Below are positions 1-5,670 of a stretch of 6,070 nucleotides of DNA, piece by piece (positions within the stretch are counted from its first letter, which is position 1; every line of letters begins with the position of its first letter). The position numbers and the translations under genes were made by a program. The notes beneath the pieces are model-generated. The model worked only from the letters and a program-made list of their open reading frames with translations. It was not told where the DNA came from and searched no databases. The DNA lies in assembly GCA_024654165.1 (NCBI GenBank), contig JANLIP010000129.1, positions 1 to 6,070 of the forward strand, written 5' to 3'. The DNA comes from Candidatus Kaiserbacteria bacterium (GTDB lineage Bacteria > Patescibacteriota > Minisyncoccia > Phycocordibacterales > UBA2100).

Positions 1-385
1 GGTACGTTATCGTCAATTGAAGAACTGTCGCGAAGGAAACCCATAGGAGATACGGGATGTTAGCCCACACTACCAATTTCACATGCGGATACACGGCAAA
101 CATCCCCCAGATGAGCGTAGCGAGAACGAGGAGGACGTCGACCGCAGCAAGTTCGTTATTCTTGAGTCCGAATTGAATCCATGTGAATGCAAAATTGAAA
201 ACTAGATTCAGCGCGAACGGCACAGCGACCGAGGCCGGGATTTCTTTTTGCCAGACGCCCCAAAACACCTTGCCAAACGAAACGGCAATCAATACATACA
301 GCACGCTCCACACCGGCCCGAATATCCACCCCGGAGGAGACCACGATGGCTTTATCAGAGCTTGATATGAACTATATTGATCCAT
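1..385 (-). CDS. TspO/MBR family membrane protein (3'-truncated)
   Basis: The first 128 residues of a tryptophan-rich polytopic membrane protein are visible; the reading frame runs off the left edge. It matches the TspO/MBR (tryptophan-rich sensory protein / translocator protein) family, whose members have five membrane helices, about 150-160 residues, and bind porphyrins and related ligands. Family signatures seen are KPSWSPPGWIFGPVW (residues 12-26), the helix 3 stretch with QFGLKNN (71-77), VDVLL (82-86) and the helix 5 motif PYLLWVSFAT (111-120). Only the last 25-30 residues should be missing. The ATG at 385 is the only Met before the first helix and an in-frame stop lies 27 nt upstream. 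No Shine-Dalgarno or good -10 box precedes it; it starts 31 nt after the Gmad2-domain gene on the same strand, so an operon is likely. The function in this organism is unknown. Confidence 0.88.
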   Translation of the reverse strand, partial: MDQYSSYQALIKPSWSPPGWIFGPVWSVLYVLIAVSFGKVFWGVWQKEIPASVAVPFALNLVFNFAFTWIQFGLKNNELAAVDVLLVLATLIWGMFAVYPHVKLVVWANIPYLLWVSFATVLQLTITY

Positions 386-416
386 AATTGAAGACGAATA
401 CCTGCAAAATTAATCT

Positions 417-1286
417 CTAAAAACTCACGGGGATTGAGATGGAATTGTCGTTTTCAGGAAGTCCAGACGGGTTGTCTTTCAGAAACACCACGGTTCCGGT
501 TGCGGTCGCGGGCTTTTCAAAAGTAAGCGTCGCCTCAAACGGCACGAGGTCCGTCGTCATCCATTCGCCCTGCGCCTGCGCCGGCACGACGCCCAACTTT
601 TCTCCGTTAGCATCCACAATCATTACCGGAAAAGAGGCTTCAAAATACCAATTGCCCACTGCCTTCCCGCTTACTTTGAGCGGGCTGGTTACTTTCTGAT
701 TCGGCAAAGGATTTGCAACTTGTATCAGGCGCGAAATATCCGTCTCCCCTTCAAAATCTTTCACCCATTCGCCAATTTCCATATTCTTAACATCCAGATG
801 AATCCAGACACTCTTCCCGACAGAGGGCTGTGCCGTCATCGGCTCGCCGGGCTTTCTCTCGGCGAAATTTACAACCGCGCGGCCATCATGAATCTCCGTA
901 GTCTGCGGAGCGATTCGGTCGCCTAAAAACATTGCGTTCGTCCCTTTGTACGTACCGTTTTCATTTACCGCGATGACCGCGTAATAGAATGTTCCGCTTC
1001 CGCCAGTATTTTGCGTGAGAATAAACGCGACATCAGGAACGCTGTCTCCTGTTAAATCCCCCACTGCCTCGTTGCCGAAGTATTGCGTGACGGTTTTAGA
1101 AGCCGAGCCTGGCGTGGAGGATTCCGCACGGCCGTTTACAAGAGTGACCGGCTGTCCTTGGATAATGTACGTGATATTTTTGTAATCTGATGCAACTTTT
1201 TGCGTGTTTGTTTTGCCTGTCCAAAACCACACTGCCCCGATGGCGATAATGATGAATATGGCCCCGATAACGCTTGATTTCTTCAT
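417..1286 (-). CDS. Membrane-anchored protein with C-terminal Gmad2 domain
   Basis: 289 residues. A short basic start (MKKS) and one hydrophobic segment (about residues 6-23) form a signal anchor, so the rest should be extracytoplasmic. Residues 33-165 form a globular region with a GDLTGDSVPDVAF stretch (76-88) that resembles FG-GAP or calcium-binding loops, and a GGSGTFYYAV motif (95-104). Residues 188-289 match Gmad2, an immunoglobulin-like domain first described next to bacterial spore-germination GerM domains: NPLPNQKVTSPLKVSGKA, WYFEASFPV, GTVVFLKDNPSG. Gmad2 is thought to bind ligands or partners, but no reaction is known. The start is supported by an extended -10 box ending 6 nt upstream. 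The gene ends with TAG at 417, 31 nt before TspO. It is divergent from the gene at 1450. A role at the cell surface is inference from topology. Confidence 0.85.
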   Translation of the reverse strand: MKKSSVIGAIFIIIAIGAVWFWTGKTNTQKVASDYKNITYIIQGQPVTLVNGRAESSTPGSASKTVTQYFGNEAVGDLTGDSVPDVAFILTQNTGGSGTFYYAVIAVNENGTYKGTNAMFLGDRIAPQTTEIHDGRAVVNFAERKPGEPMTAQPSVGKSVWIHLDVKNMEIGEWVKDFEGETDISRLIQVANPLPNQKVTSPLKVSGKAVGNWYFEASFPVMIVDANGEKLGVVPAQAQGEWMTTDLVPFEATLTFEKPATATGTVVFLKDNPSGLPENDNSISIPVSF

Positions 1287-1292
1287 CCCCCC

Positions 1293-1301
1293 ACTATAGC
1301 A
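1293..1301 (-). promoter_or_regulatory. Extended -10 promoter, leaderless spacing (Gmad2 gene)
   Basis: On the minus strand TGCTATAGT combines a TGn extension with a 5/6 match to TATAAT. Only six bases, all G, separate it from the ATG at 1286, so transcription would begin at or next to the start codon. There is no AGGAGG-like site and no good -35 hexamer. Confidence 0.55.
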
Positions 1302-1437
1302 CTCTCATTCCTGCATTGGGACCAGCTTGCCCTCCGTTGCTTCATCATTTCTTCATGATGATTTGATACTATTGACGGGCATTTCTGAACGGTCGATGAA
1401 TTCATCATCATGAAGCACTTAAAAACTTAACTTATTT

Positions 1438-1443
1438 TCTAAT
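1438..1443 (+). promoter_or_regulatory. -10 box, leaderless spacing (gene at 1450)
   Basis: TCTAAT is a 5/6 match to TATAAT and lies 6 nt before the ATG at 1450. The preceding bases are A/T-rich and lack a Shine-Dalgarno motif. No clear -35 hexamer is seen at 16-18 bp. Confidence 0.45.
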
Positions 1444-1449
1444 CTATTT

Positions 1450-2007
1450 ATGAATCAAAACAAAATCATCGGAGGCATTGTCCTTGCAGTTATCCTCGTA
1501 TGGGGCATTTGGTATTTCTCTTCTTCAAGCACCGGCGGAATTGCCGGCACGCAGGATGAGACAGCCACTACTACTGTTGCCACAGGCACAGCTGCCAGCC
1601 CTGGTACAGCTGTAACGCCAGCCGTGTCTAACACATTCCGCAGTATCTTTACGCAATCAGGAAATCACGAATGTTTGTACGAGCAGGTTACCTCGTCTGG
1701 CAAGAGCAGCAGCAGAATATATATTGCGGACGGTAAAATGCGCGGAGAATTCCGCACAATATCCGGCACGACAAACACAGCAAGCCTGATGATATACAAC
1801 GGGGGCATTCTATACAGTTGGAAAGAAGGTGCGACAACTGGCAGGAAATCAACTATTAGCTCTATGGCCGAACTTCCGGACGCGATTCCAAACGACTTAA
1901 CAAGCGGAGGGGGTTTCGGTGTGAGCTTGGACAACGTCAGCTGGGATTGTCATGACTGGGCAAAAGACCCGGCCGTGCTCGTCGTCCCGACGTACGTGAA
2001 ATTTTAA
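1450..2007 (+). CDS. Membrane-anchored hypothetical protein
   Basis: 185 residues, the only plus-strand gene. It has a short polar start, one hydrophobic segment (about residues 6-23) and a low-complexity Thr/Ala/Ser/Pro linker (about 24-62), followed by a compact domain (65-185) that should lie outside the membrane. The domain has one Cys near each end (C75 in HECLYEQ, C167 in WDCHDW), which could form a disulfide. The pattern YIADGKMRGEF (91-101) followed by MIYNGGILYSWKEG (114-127) resembles the repeated beta-strands of LolA-like or DUF4412-like folds, where a tested sample or lipid lies against a curved sheet. That resemblance is only by eye. I do not recognise a named family. The start has a -10 box 6 nt upstream, and transcription should end at the hairpin at 2038-2071. 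Confidence 0.8.
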   Translation: MNQNKIIGGIVLAVILVWGIWYFSSSSTGGIAGTQDETATTTVATGTAASPGTAVTPAVSNTFRSIFTQSGNHECLYEQVTSSGKSSSRIYIADGKMRGEFRTISGTTNTASLMIYNGGILYSWKEGATTGRKSTISSMAELPDAIPNDLTSGGGFGVSLDNVSWDCHDWAKDPAVLVVPTYVKF

Positions 2008-2037
2008 TCGGCTTTCTGAAAATTACGCCGGTTAGAC

Positions 2038-2079
2038 AACAAAACCGCTGCACGTGTGCAGTGGTTTTGTTTTGGTGCT
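2038..2079. terminator. Bidirectional intrinsic terminator between convergent genes
   Basis: A long hairpin pairs 2038-2053 with 2056-2071: acaaaaccgctgcac against gtgcagtggttttgt, with one G-U wobble on the plus strand and a very small loop. The 3' arm runs into ttttgtttt on the plus strand; on the minus strand the arm likewise ends in TTTTGTTG. It lies 30 nt after the stop of the plus-strand gene and 28 nt after the stop of the minus-strand gene, so one element can serve both. Confidence 0.85.
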
Positions 2080-2098
2080 GTTTTTCAGTTCAATCTAG

Positions 2099-3016
2099 CT
2101 AGCGGATTCCCGTGTCGCACTGTATTGAAGCTTGTGCGTATTGATTCGGAGAAACTGTAACATTTACCGGAGAACATCTGGGCAATGTCTGGCCTCCCTC
2201 GGCCGAGACGACGTAATTCCCTGGCGCGAGCGCGACTTCAAAATTTCCTTGCGCATCGCTTTTGGCCGTCGCGACCAAATTATTGTTGCTCGCGCGGAAA
2301 ACAGAAATCTGCGTTGCATATCCCCTGTCGGCGCAATTAGGATCTGGCGGGTCCCGCATCACCGGGCACACGGGCCCGAGCATAACAGTTCCGCGCACGC
2401 CGGAATTGTGAGTCGGACTCGGACATAGAAATTCGCAGTTCGGGCCAGTGCGCCCGACATACGAGCCGTCCGGGCAAAGCCTCGCATCCATTGTACAAGC
2501 GACGCCCGAAGCCGGCTTGGGAACGACAGTAAATGTGAATCGATAGCCGCTTAACGGAACGGTCTGCGTTGAAAATTTCTGCGCAGGAATCACCGAAACA
2601 AGCGTGATGGTCGCATTCCCAACCACTTGAGGCTCGCTAATAGTGAACGTGAAATCTCTGTTGTAGGCATCAATCGCGGCGCGCACGCGCACAGTGCCGG
2701 CCCAGATGCACTGCACGTCTGCGGGGCAACGGCTATCCTCCAAGAGTTCAAGTACGCCGATAGTAGTGTCGTTTATCGTGGCGCTCGCGCCAATAGCGAT
2801 GGTGTTTGTTGCACCAGAAGGACATTGCGTGAATTCACAATCCGGTCCCGTCCGTCCGACATACGAGCCGTCCGGGCACAGTTTCGCATCCATTGTGCAA
2901 AAGACGCCCGACACGGGGTTAACTCCCCGAATATTTCCAACATTGCCTATGTAGGCTATTGCTCCGCCCAAAACCACAAGCGCGACAACCGTAATCAGCT
3001 GTGCCTTTGTTACCAT
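2099..3016 (-). CDS. Membrane-anchored cysteine-rich multidomain protein
   Basis: 305 residues from the ATG at 3016. An in-frame ATG at 3028 lies inside the putative -10 box, so 3016 is preferred. A hydrophobic anchor (about residues 5-25) is followed by: a four-Cys module (GVFCTMDAKLCPDGSYVGRT, from about 37); a beta-rich domain with EDSRCPADVQCIWAG (93-107); a second copy of the Cys module (from about 171); and a C-terminal domain (about 205-305) with SDAQGNFEVALAPGNYVV (253-270), typical of carboxypeptidase-regulatory-like/Cna-B-type beta sandwiches. There are 14 Cys, all outside the anchor, fitting disulfides in an oxidising compartment. The modules look like binding or structural domains; no catalytic motif is seen. 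The stop TAG lies in ctagctagc. Upstream is the SanA-like gene, 57 nt away, but this gene has its own -10 box. Confidence 0.83.
   Translation of the reverse strand: MVTKAQLITVVALVVLGGAIAYIGNVGNIRGVNPVSGVFCTMDAKLCPDGSYVGRTGPDCEFTQCPSGATNTIAIGASATINDTTIGVLELLEDSRCPADVQCIWAGTVRVRAAIDAYNRDFTFTISEPQVVGNATITLVSVIPAQKFSTQTVPLSGYRFTFTVVPKPASGVACTMDARLCPDGSYVGRTGPNCEFLCPSPTHNSGVRGTVMLGPVCPVMRDPPDPNCADRGYATQISVFRASNNNLVATAKSDAQGNFEVALAPGNYVVSAEGGQTLPRCSPVNVTVSPNQYAQASIQCDTGIR
2446..2509. repeat. Direct repeat, copy 1 (Cys module 2)
   Basis: This stretch matches 2848-2911 at most positions, including the run gacatacgagccgtccgggc. It encodes the second copy of the cysteine module (C-T-M-D-A-R/K-L-C-P-D-G-S-Y). 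The offset is exactly 402 bp, or 134 codons. Confidence 0.85.
2848..2911. repeat. Direct repeat, copy 2 (Cys module 1)
   Basis: Partner of 2446-2509, encoding the first cysteine module of the same protein. The two differ at scattered bases, mostly silent or conservative (K/R, D/N), which points to an internal duplication that is recent, selected, or kept similar by conversion. Confidence 0.85.
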
Positions 3017-3023
3017 GCCAAGT

Positions 3024-3029
3024 ATCATA
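3024..3029 (-). promoter_or_regulatory. -10 box, leaderless spacing (Cys-rich protein gene)
   Basis: TATGAT on the minus strand matches TATAAT at 5 of 6 positions and ends 7 nt before the ATG at 3016. The longer in-frame ATG at 3028 overlaps this box, which argues for the shorter start. No Shine-Dalgarno sequence is present. Confidence 0.5.
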
Positions 3030-3073
3030 CAATCTGTGACGTGAAATCCCCGTGAATCTTACATCTTTAGACG

Positions 3074-3718
3074 TTACGGGTAGTTTCTCCCATCTCCCGT
3101 AATTGGGATTTTGTCTCCTAAATACTTCGGCAGTCTCTGTACCAGAAGGTCAAGGACCGCTTTTTCGTTGGCAAGTGTTTCGCGGACATAATTCTTGAAA
3201 AGGATATGTCCGGAATCGGCATTAATTCCAAAGGCATTCATTCCAAGATGGCGCGCGATAAAAACAGCGCGAGGCAAATGAAATGATTGAGTAGCGATTA
3301 TCATAGATGCTACCCCGAAAACATCTCGGGCGCGGTACATCGTGCTGTAAGTGTCAAAGCCCGCATGGTCCAGAAATATATCCTCATCTGGAATACCTTT
3401 CGCGAGCAGATATTTGCGGACAGGATTCACTTCATTGTGGCTTACCGTGCTGTTGTCGCCGGAAACTAGAATTTTTGAGACTTTCTCCGCTTCATATAGT
3501 TGAATAGCCGTATTCACGCGGTCTGTAAAAATCGGAGAGAGTCCGCCGTTTATCAGAATTGCCGCTCCGGGAATCAGCACCACCTGCGCATTCGGCGCGC
3601 TCGCCACAGTATTGTATATATATGGTTTCGTCTCTTTGCGAATAGTTGCGTTGGCAACAACAATGAAAATCATTAATAGTCCAAACCCCCACGCAAGAAA
3701 ATGGTACTCGCGCTTCAT
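3074..3718 (-). CDS. SanA/YdcF-like DUF218 family membrane protein
   Basis: 214 residues. One hydrophobic segment (about 7-24) anchors a DUF218 domain (about 45-185). Features seen are VVLIPGAAI (46-54), R67, ILVSGDN (83-89), the N95-E96 pair, DHAGFDTYSTMYRA (117-130), QSFHLPRA (144-151), GINAD (164-168) and a late RE (179-180). This order matches the SanA branch of the family, named after an E. coli protein involved in envelope barrier function and vancomycin exclusion; related YdcF proteins bind S-adenosylmethionine. The biochemical role of the family remains poorly defined, so a part in envelope or peptidoglycan maintenance is inference. The length is close to that of SanA proteins. A consensus TATAAT lies 6 nt before the ATG. 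Confidence 0.87.
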   Translation of the reverse strand: MKREYHFLAWGFGLLMIFIVVANATIRKETKPYIYNTVASAPNAQVVLIPGAAILINGGLSPIFTDRVNTAIQLYEAEKVSKILVSGDNSTVSHNEVNPVRKYLLAKGIPDEDIFLDHAGFDTYSTMYRARDVFGVASMIIATQSFHLPRAVFIARHLGMNAFGINADSGHILFKNYVRETLANEKAVLDLLVQRLPKYLGDKIPITGDGRNYP

Positions 3719-3724
3719 AACGGC

Positions 3725-3730
3725 ATTATA
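3725..3730 (-). promoter_or_regulatory. Consensus -10 box, leaderless spacing (SanA-like gene)
   Basis: A perfect TATAAT on the minus strand ends 6 nt before the ATG at 3718. No -35 hexamer close to TTGACA is seen 16-18 bp upstream, and no Shine-Dalgarno site is present. Confidence 0.6.
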
Positions 3731-3783
3731 CGACCAAATTCAGATTCTATACTTTTGGTCTCCACCTGCCTGCCTCGGGCTCC

Positions 3784-3816
3784 CGATTTGTCCGCGCATT
3801 GCGCGGCCACAAATCG
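3784..3816. other. GC-rich hairpin in the spacer (REP-like or structural RNA)
   Basis: Cgatttgt plus ccgcgc (3784-3797) pairs with gcgcgg and acaaatcg (3801-3816), with a 3-nt loop and a 2-nt bulge at 3807-3808: 14 base pairs. On its left lies ctgcctgcctcggg (3766-3779) and a small hairpin tcggg-ct-cccga (3775-3786). It lies 20 nt beyond the stop of the carboxypeptidase gene and before the SanA-like promoter. There is no T-run on either side, so it is not a canonical intrinsic terminator. A dispersed REP-like element or a 3'-end stabiliser is possible. Confidence 0.55.
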
Positions 3817-3835
3817 CAGTCCCCTTTGGAGGAGT

Positions 3836-3856
3836 CTAGTATCTAGAATCTGTTCT
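3836..3856. repeat. Heptamer repeat encoding a C-terminal tail
   Basis: Three consecutive 7-bp units read ctagtat, ctagaat and ctgttct on the plus strand. They coincide exactly with the last seven codons (R-T-D-S-R-Y-stop) of the carboxypeptidase on the minus strand. The unit shares the initial CT and the 7-bp period with the arrays at 4734-4775 and 5699-5750. Confidence 0.55.
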
Positions 3857-4732
3857 ACCGTAATATTCAAGAAGTGCTTTGATGCCGGCCAGATTCCGCT
3901 CCCATTCAATAGTCTCGTGGGTTTGGAGTTCAACCGTAATTGCAGGAACGCCGATGGAGGCGAGCCACCCTTCGGAATCCCCCGTGACCTCGTACGCATC
4001 AAAAGATTTGACTGGCCTGTATCCCGATCCTGCGGAGTACGCATTCATAATATCCAGCGTCGCGGGCAGAATTCCTTCCTTGCACTCTGATGCATACACA
4101 GCATTGGCCTGCGAGTGCCAGAAGATAACAGCATCCGGATGAGTTTCTGCAACAAAATTCCGCAGGGCTTTCGCCTCCGGTTCGGAGAAGGCTTCTGTCC
4201 CCGCACTCACGGTTTTACTCTTCCACGTAGCTTCCGGCTTCCACTTGCAGTCAAAGTTGCGGTTGAGGTCTACCCCCCTCGCATTCATGCGCCCTGATTC
4301 CAGAATTGCTTTGTCTGTGGAAACATCCGAAATTTGAAATCTGCCCTCCTTACCGGTTACTTTGAAAACCCCATCGGGGTTAAGAGAAGGAATCACAGTC
4401 ACGGTTACGTTCTTTGGAATTGCCTCGGGGTTGCCATTCAAATAATCCATGAATGTATACGCCAGCAGCACGCTGTTCCATTCGTACCCGCCGTGCATCC
4501 CGCCGGCAAACACGAGATGTTTCTCTCCGCTTCCAAAGCGGTAGCTTTCTATCTTGCGCCCCTCCACCGAGGTGCCGATTACTTTGTATATGGCCCCGGC
4601 ATTCTTAGTCGCCACCGGTACAAGCTGCGGCGCTTTCTTGTTCAGTGTGAGAAACGCAAACACGCTGACACCCACGAGCGCGAAGGCAAGAATCGCCGCG
4701 ACAACTGCGTTCTTTCTGAAAAATAACAACAT
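3836..4732 (-). CDS. Membrane-anchored M14-type zinc carboxypeptidase, active-site intact
   Basis: 298 residues. A hydrophobic anchor (about 8-28) precedes a zinc carboxypeptidase domain (about 50-292), so the enzyme should act outside the membrane, perhaps on peptides or peptidoglycan stems. Motifs in M14 order are GGMHGGYEW (H80 and E84, zinc ligands, in HxxxE rather than HxxE spacing), LNPDG (117-121), VDLNRNF (154-160, with N157 and R158 for binding the substrate C-terminus), FWHSQ (H206, third zinc ligand) and ITVELQT (E268, general base). C162 and C217 are conserved in the paralogue and may form a disulfide. It starts 39 nt after that paralogue and lacks a convincing -10 box, so it is probably translated from the same transcript. 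The last six residues come from a heptamer repeat. The substrate cannot be told from sequence. Confidence 0.88.
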   Translation of the reverse strand: MLLFFRKNAVVAAILAFALVGVSVFAFLTLNKKAPQLVPVATKNAGAIYKVIGTSVEGRKIESYRFGSGEKHLVFAGGMHGGYEWNSVLLAYTFMDYLNGNPEAIPKNVTVTVIPSLNPDGVFKVTGKEGRFQISDVSTDKAILESGRMNARGVDLNRNFDCKWKPEATWKSKTVSAGTEAFSEPEAKALRNFVAETHPDAVIFWHSQANAVYASECKEGILPATLDIMNAYSAGSGYRPVKSFDAYEVTGDSEGWLASIGVPAITVELQTHETIEWERNLAGIKALLEYYGRTDSRY

Positions 4733-4733
4733 T

Positions 4734-4775
4734 CTGTTTTCTATTGCCTGTTGCCTGTTCCCTATTGCCTACTAC
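4734..4775. repeat. Heptamer repeat filling the spacer between the two peptidase genes
   Basis: Six 7-bp units follow one another: ctgtttt, ctattgc, ctgttgc, ctgttcc, ctattgc, ctactac. Every unit starts with CT, and the rough consensus is CTRTTGC. The array covers nearly all of the 39-nt gap between the genes and includes the TAG stop (4772-4774) of the upstream gene. The next unit (4776 on) breaks the pattern. Confidence 0.7.
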
Positions 4776-5662
4776 TTCGCGTAATACCCAAGCAGAGCGT
4801 CAACACCCTTCTGGTTCTTAGACCATTCAGTATCCGTGTGGTTCGTGAGGAGCACGCTGATTGCGGGAATGTTTTGCTTGGCGAGCCAATTTACCATGTC
4901 GCCGGTGATTTCGTAGAAATTAAAACTTTGGTATGCCGGATAACCGGAAGCGTCCGCGAATTTCTTTGTAAGCGTGTTGGTCTCCGCGGAAACTCCGTTG
5001 TGACAACTTGACGCAAATACCCCGCCGGCGGAACTGTACCACACAACAACCGCGCGCGGCTTGCTTGTCTCCACATAATTTTTCACGCCCATGCTTTCCG
5101 GCTCGGAAAACGCCGCGCTTCCCCCGCTCACATCTTTCGTTTGCCACTTACCGGTGGCTTGCCAGTCACAGTCAAAGTTGCGGTTGAGGTCTACCGTGTT
5201 CGCATTAAAGCGTCCGGCCACCTGCAGTGCCTCCGATGCGGGAACATCCGCAGCCGCAAAACGGGTTGAGGTGCCGACAGTCTTGTTGAGGCCGTCCGGA
5301 TTCAGTACCGGTATGACCGTTACTTTTACATTTGCGGGAATTACGGCAGGGTTTGCTTTCAGGTAATCCATCAGTTCGTAGGCAACGAGAACCGTATTCC
5401 ATTCGTATCCGCCGTGAATACCGCCGATAAACAGAAGCTCCGTGTCGCCTGTGCCGAAGTGGTACGCGGTAATGTCCCTGCCTTGCACAGATTTGCCGAT
5501 AACCGTCTCGTTCGCACTGCTTGTTGCAACTGTTGCGTCATTCGTCGCTGTTGCTTCGGGCTGATTAGCCGCATCTCCGCCATTGGAGGCGCCTCTGATG
5601 AAGAAATAAGCGCCGATAGCGAGGATAATAATAACTACCACTGCAATAATTGTATTTTTCAT
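4772..5662 (-). CDS. M14-type carboxypeptidase paralogue lacking catalytic residues (putative pseudoenzyme)
   Basis: 296 residues from the ATG at 5662; a GTG at 5680 would add six residues but lies upstream of the putative -10 box. A hydrophobic anchor (about 3-21) and an Ala/Thr/Asn linker (about 25-52) precede a domain aligned end to end with the downstream paralogue, about half the positions identical. GGIHGGYEW (H83, E87), LNPDG and VDLNRNF (N160, R161) are kept. The third zinc ligand is replaced by Tyr (VVWYSS, Y209, codon 5036-5038) and the catalytic Glu by Leu (ISVLLTN, L271, codon 4850-4852). Classical M14 catalysis is therefore not expected. The frame is intact with no frameshift, so this is not a decayed gene. 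It may bind peptides, or help or regulate its neighbour. It is the first gene of a likely two-gene unit. Confidence 0.85.
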   Translation of the reverse strand: MKNTIIAVVVIIILAIGAYFFIRGASNGGDAANQPEATATNDATVATSSANETVIGKSVQGRDITAYHFGTGDTELLFIGGIHGGYEWNTVLVAYELMDYLKANPAVIPANVKVTVIPVLNPDGLNKTVGTSTRFAAADVPASEALQVAGRFNANTVDLNRNFDCDWQATGKWQTKDVSGGSAAFSEPESMGVKNYVETSKPRAVVVWYSSAGGVFASSCHNGVSAETNTLTKKFADASGYPAYQSFNFYEITGDMVNWLAKQNIPAISVLLTNHTDTEWSKNQKGVDALLGYYAK

Positions 5663-5670
5663 ATGCAGTA

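Larger units (their letters stand above)
1287..1449. promoter_or_regulatory. Divergent intergenic region with TCATCA/TGATGA inverted repeats
   Basis: This 163-nt spacer separates two divergently transcribed genes. It holds a perfect 12-bp inverted repeat, cttcatgatgat (1351-1362) and atcatcatgaag (1404-1415), separated by 41 nt, and a perfect 12-bp palindrome gatgaattcatc (1395-1406). Further TCATCA copies lie at 1342-1347, 1402-1407 and 1405-1410. The repeats sit between the two putative promoters (1293-1301 and 1438-1443), as expected for operator sites of a dimeric regulator. No regulator gene is present in the window, so this role is inferred from position and symmetry. Confidence 0.5.

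Noticed and set aside
156..344. A minus-strand reading frame of 62 codons
   Set aside because: It overlaps the TspO frame entirely in another phase and its product has no recognisable features; the TspO frame carries clear family motifs.
1372..1400. A TTGACG (1372-1377) as the -35 of a promoter for the gene at 1450
   Set aside because: The hexamers 17-18 bp downstream (gatgaa, atgaat) match TATAAT at only 3 of 6 positions, and a better -10 lies at 1438-1443.
2627..3055. A long plus-strand frame opposite the Cys-rich protein gene
   Set aside because: It is the complement of a gene with duplicated domains and a promoter; the product is rich in His, Arg and Ala with no domain features.
3715..4044. 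A minus-strand frame of 109 codons overlapping the carboxypeptidase end and the spacer
   Set aside because: It overlaps coding sequence with strong motifs in another frame and crosses the hairpin spacer; its product looks random and Arg/Gly/Ser-rich.
4772..5662. The upstream carboxypeptidase as a decayed pseudogene
   Set aside because: The frame is intact over the full domain, conserved motifs outside the two lost residues are well kept, and a start with a promoter-like box is present.
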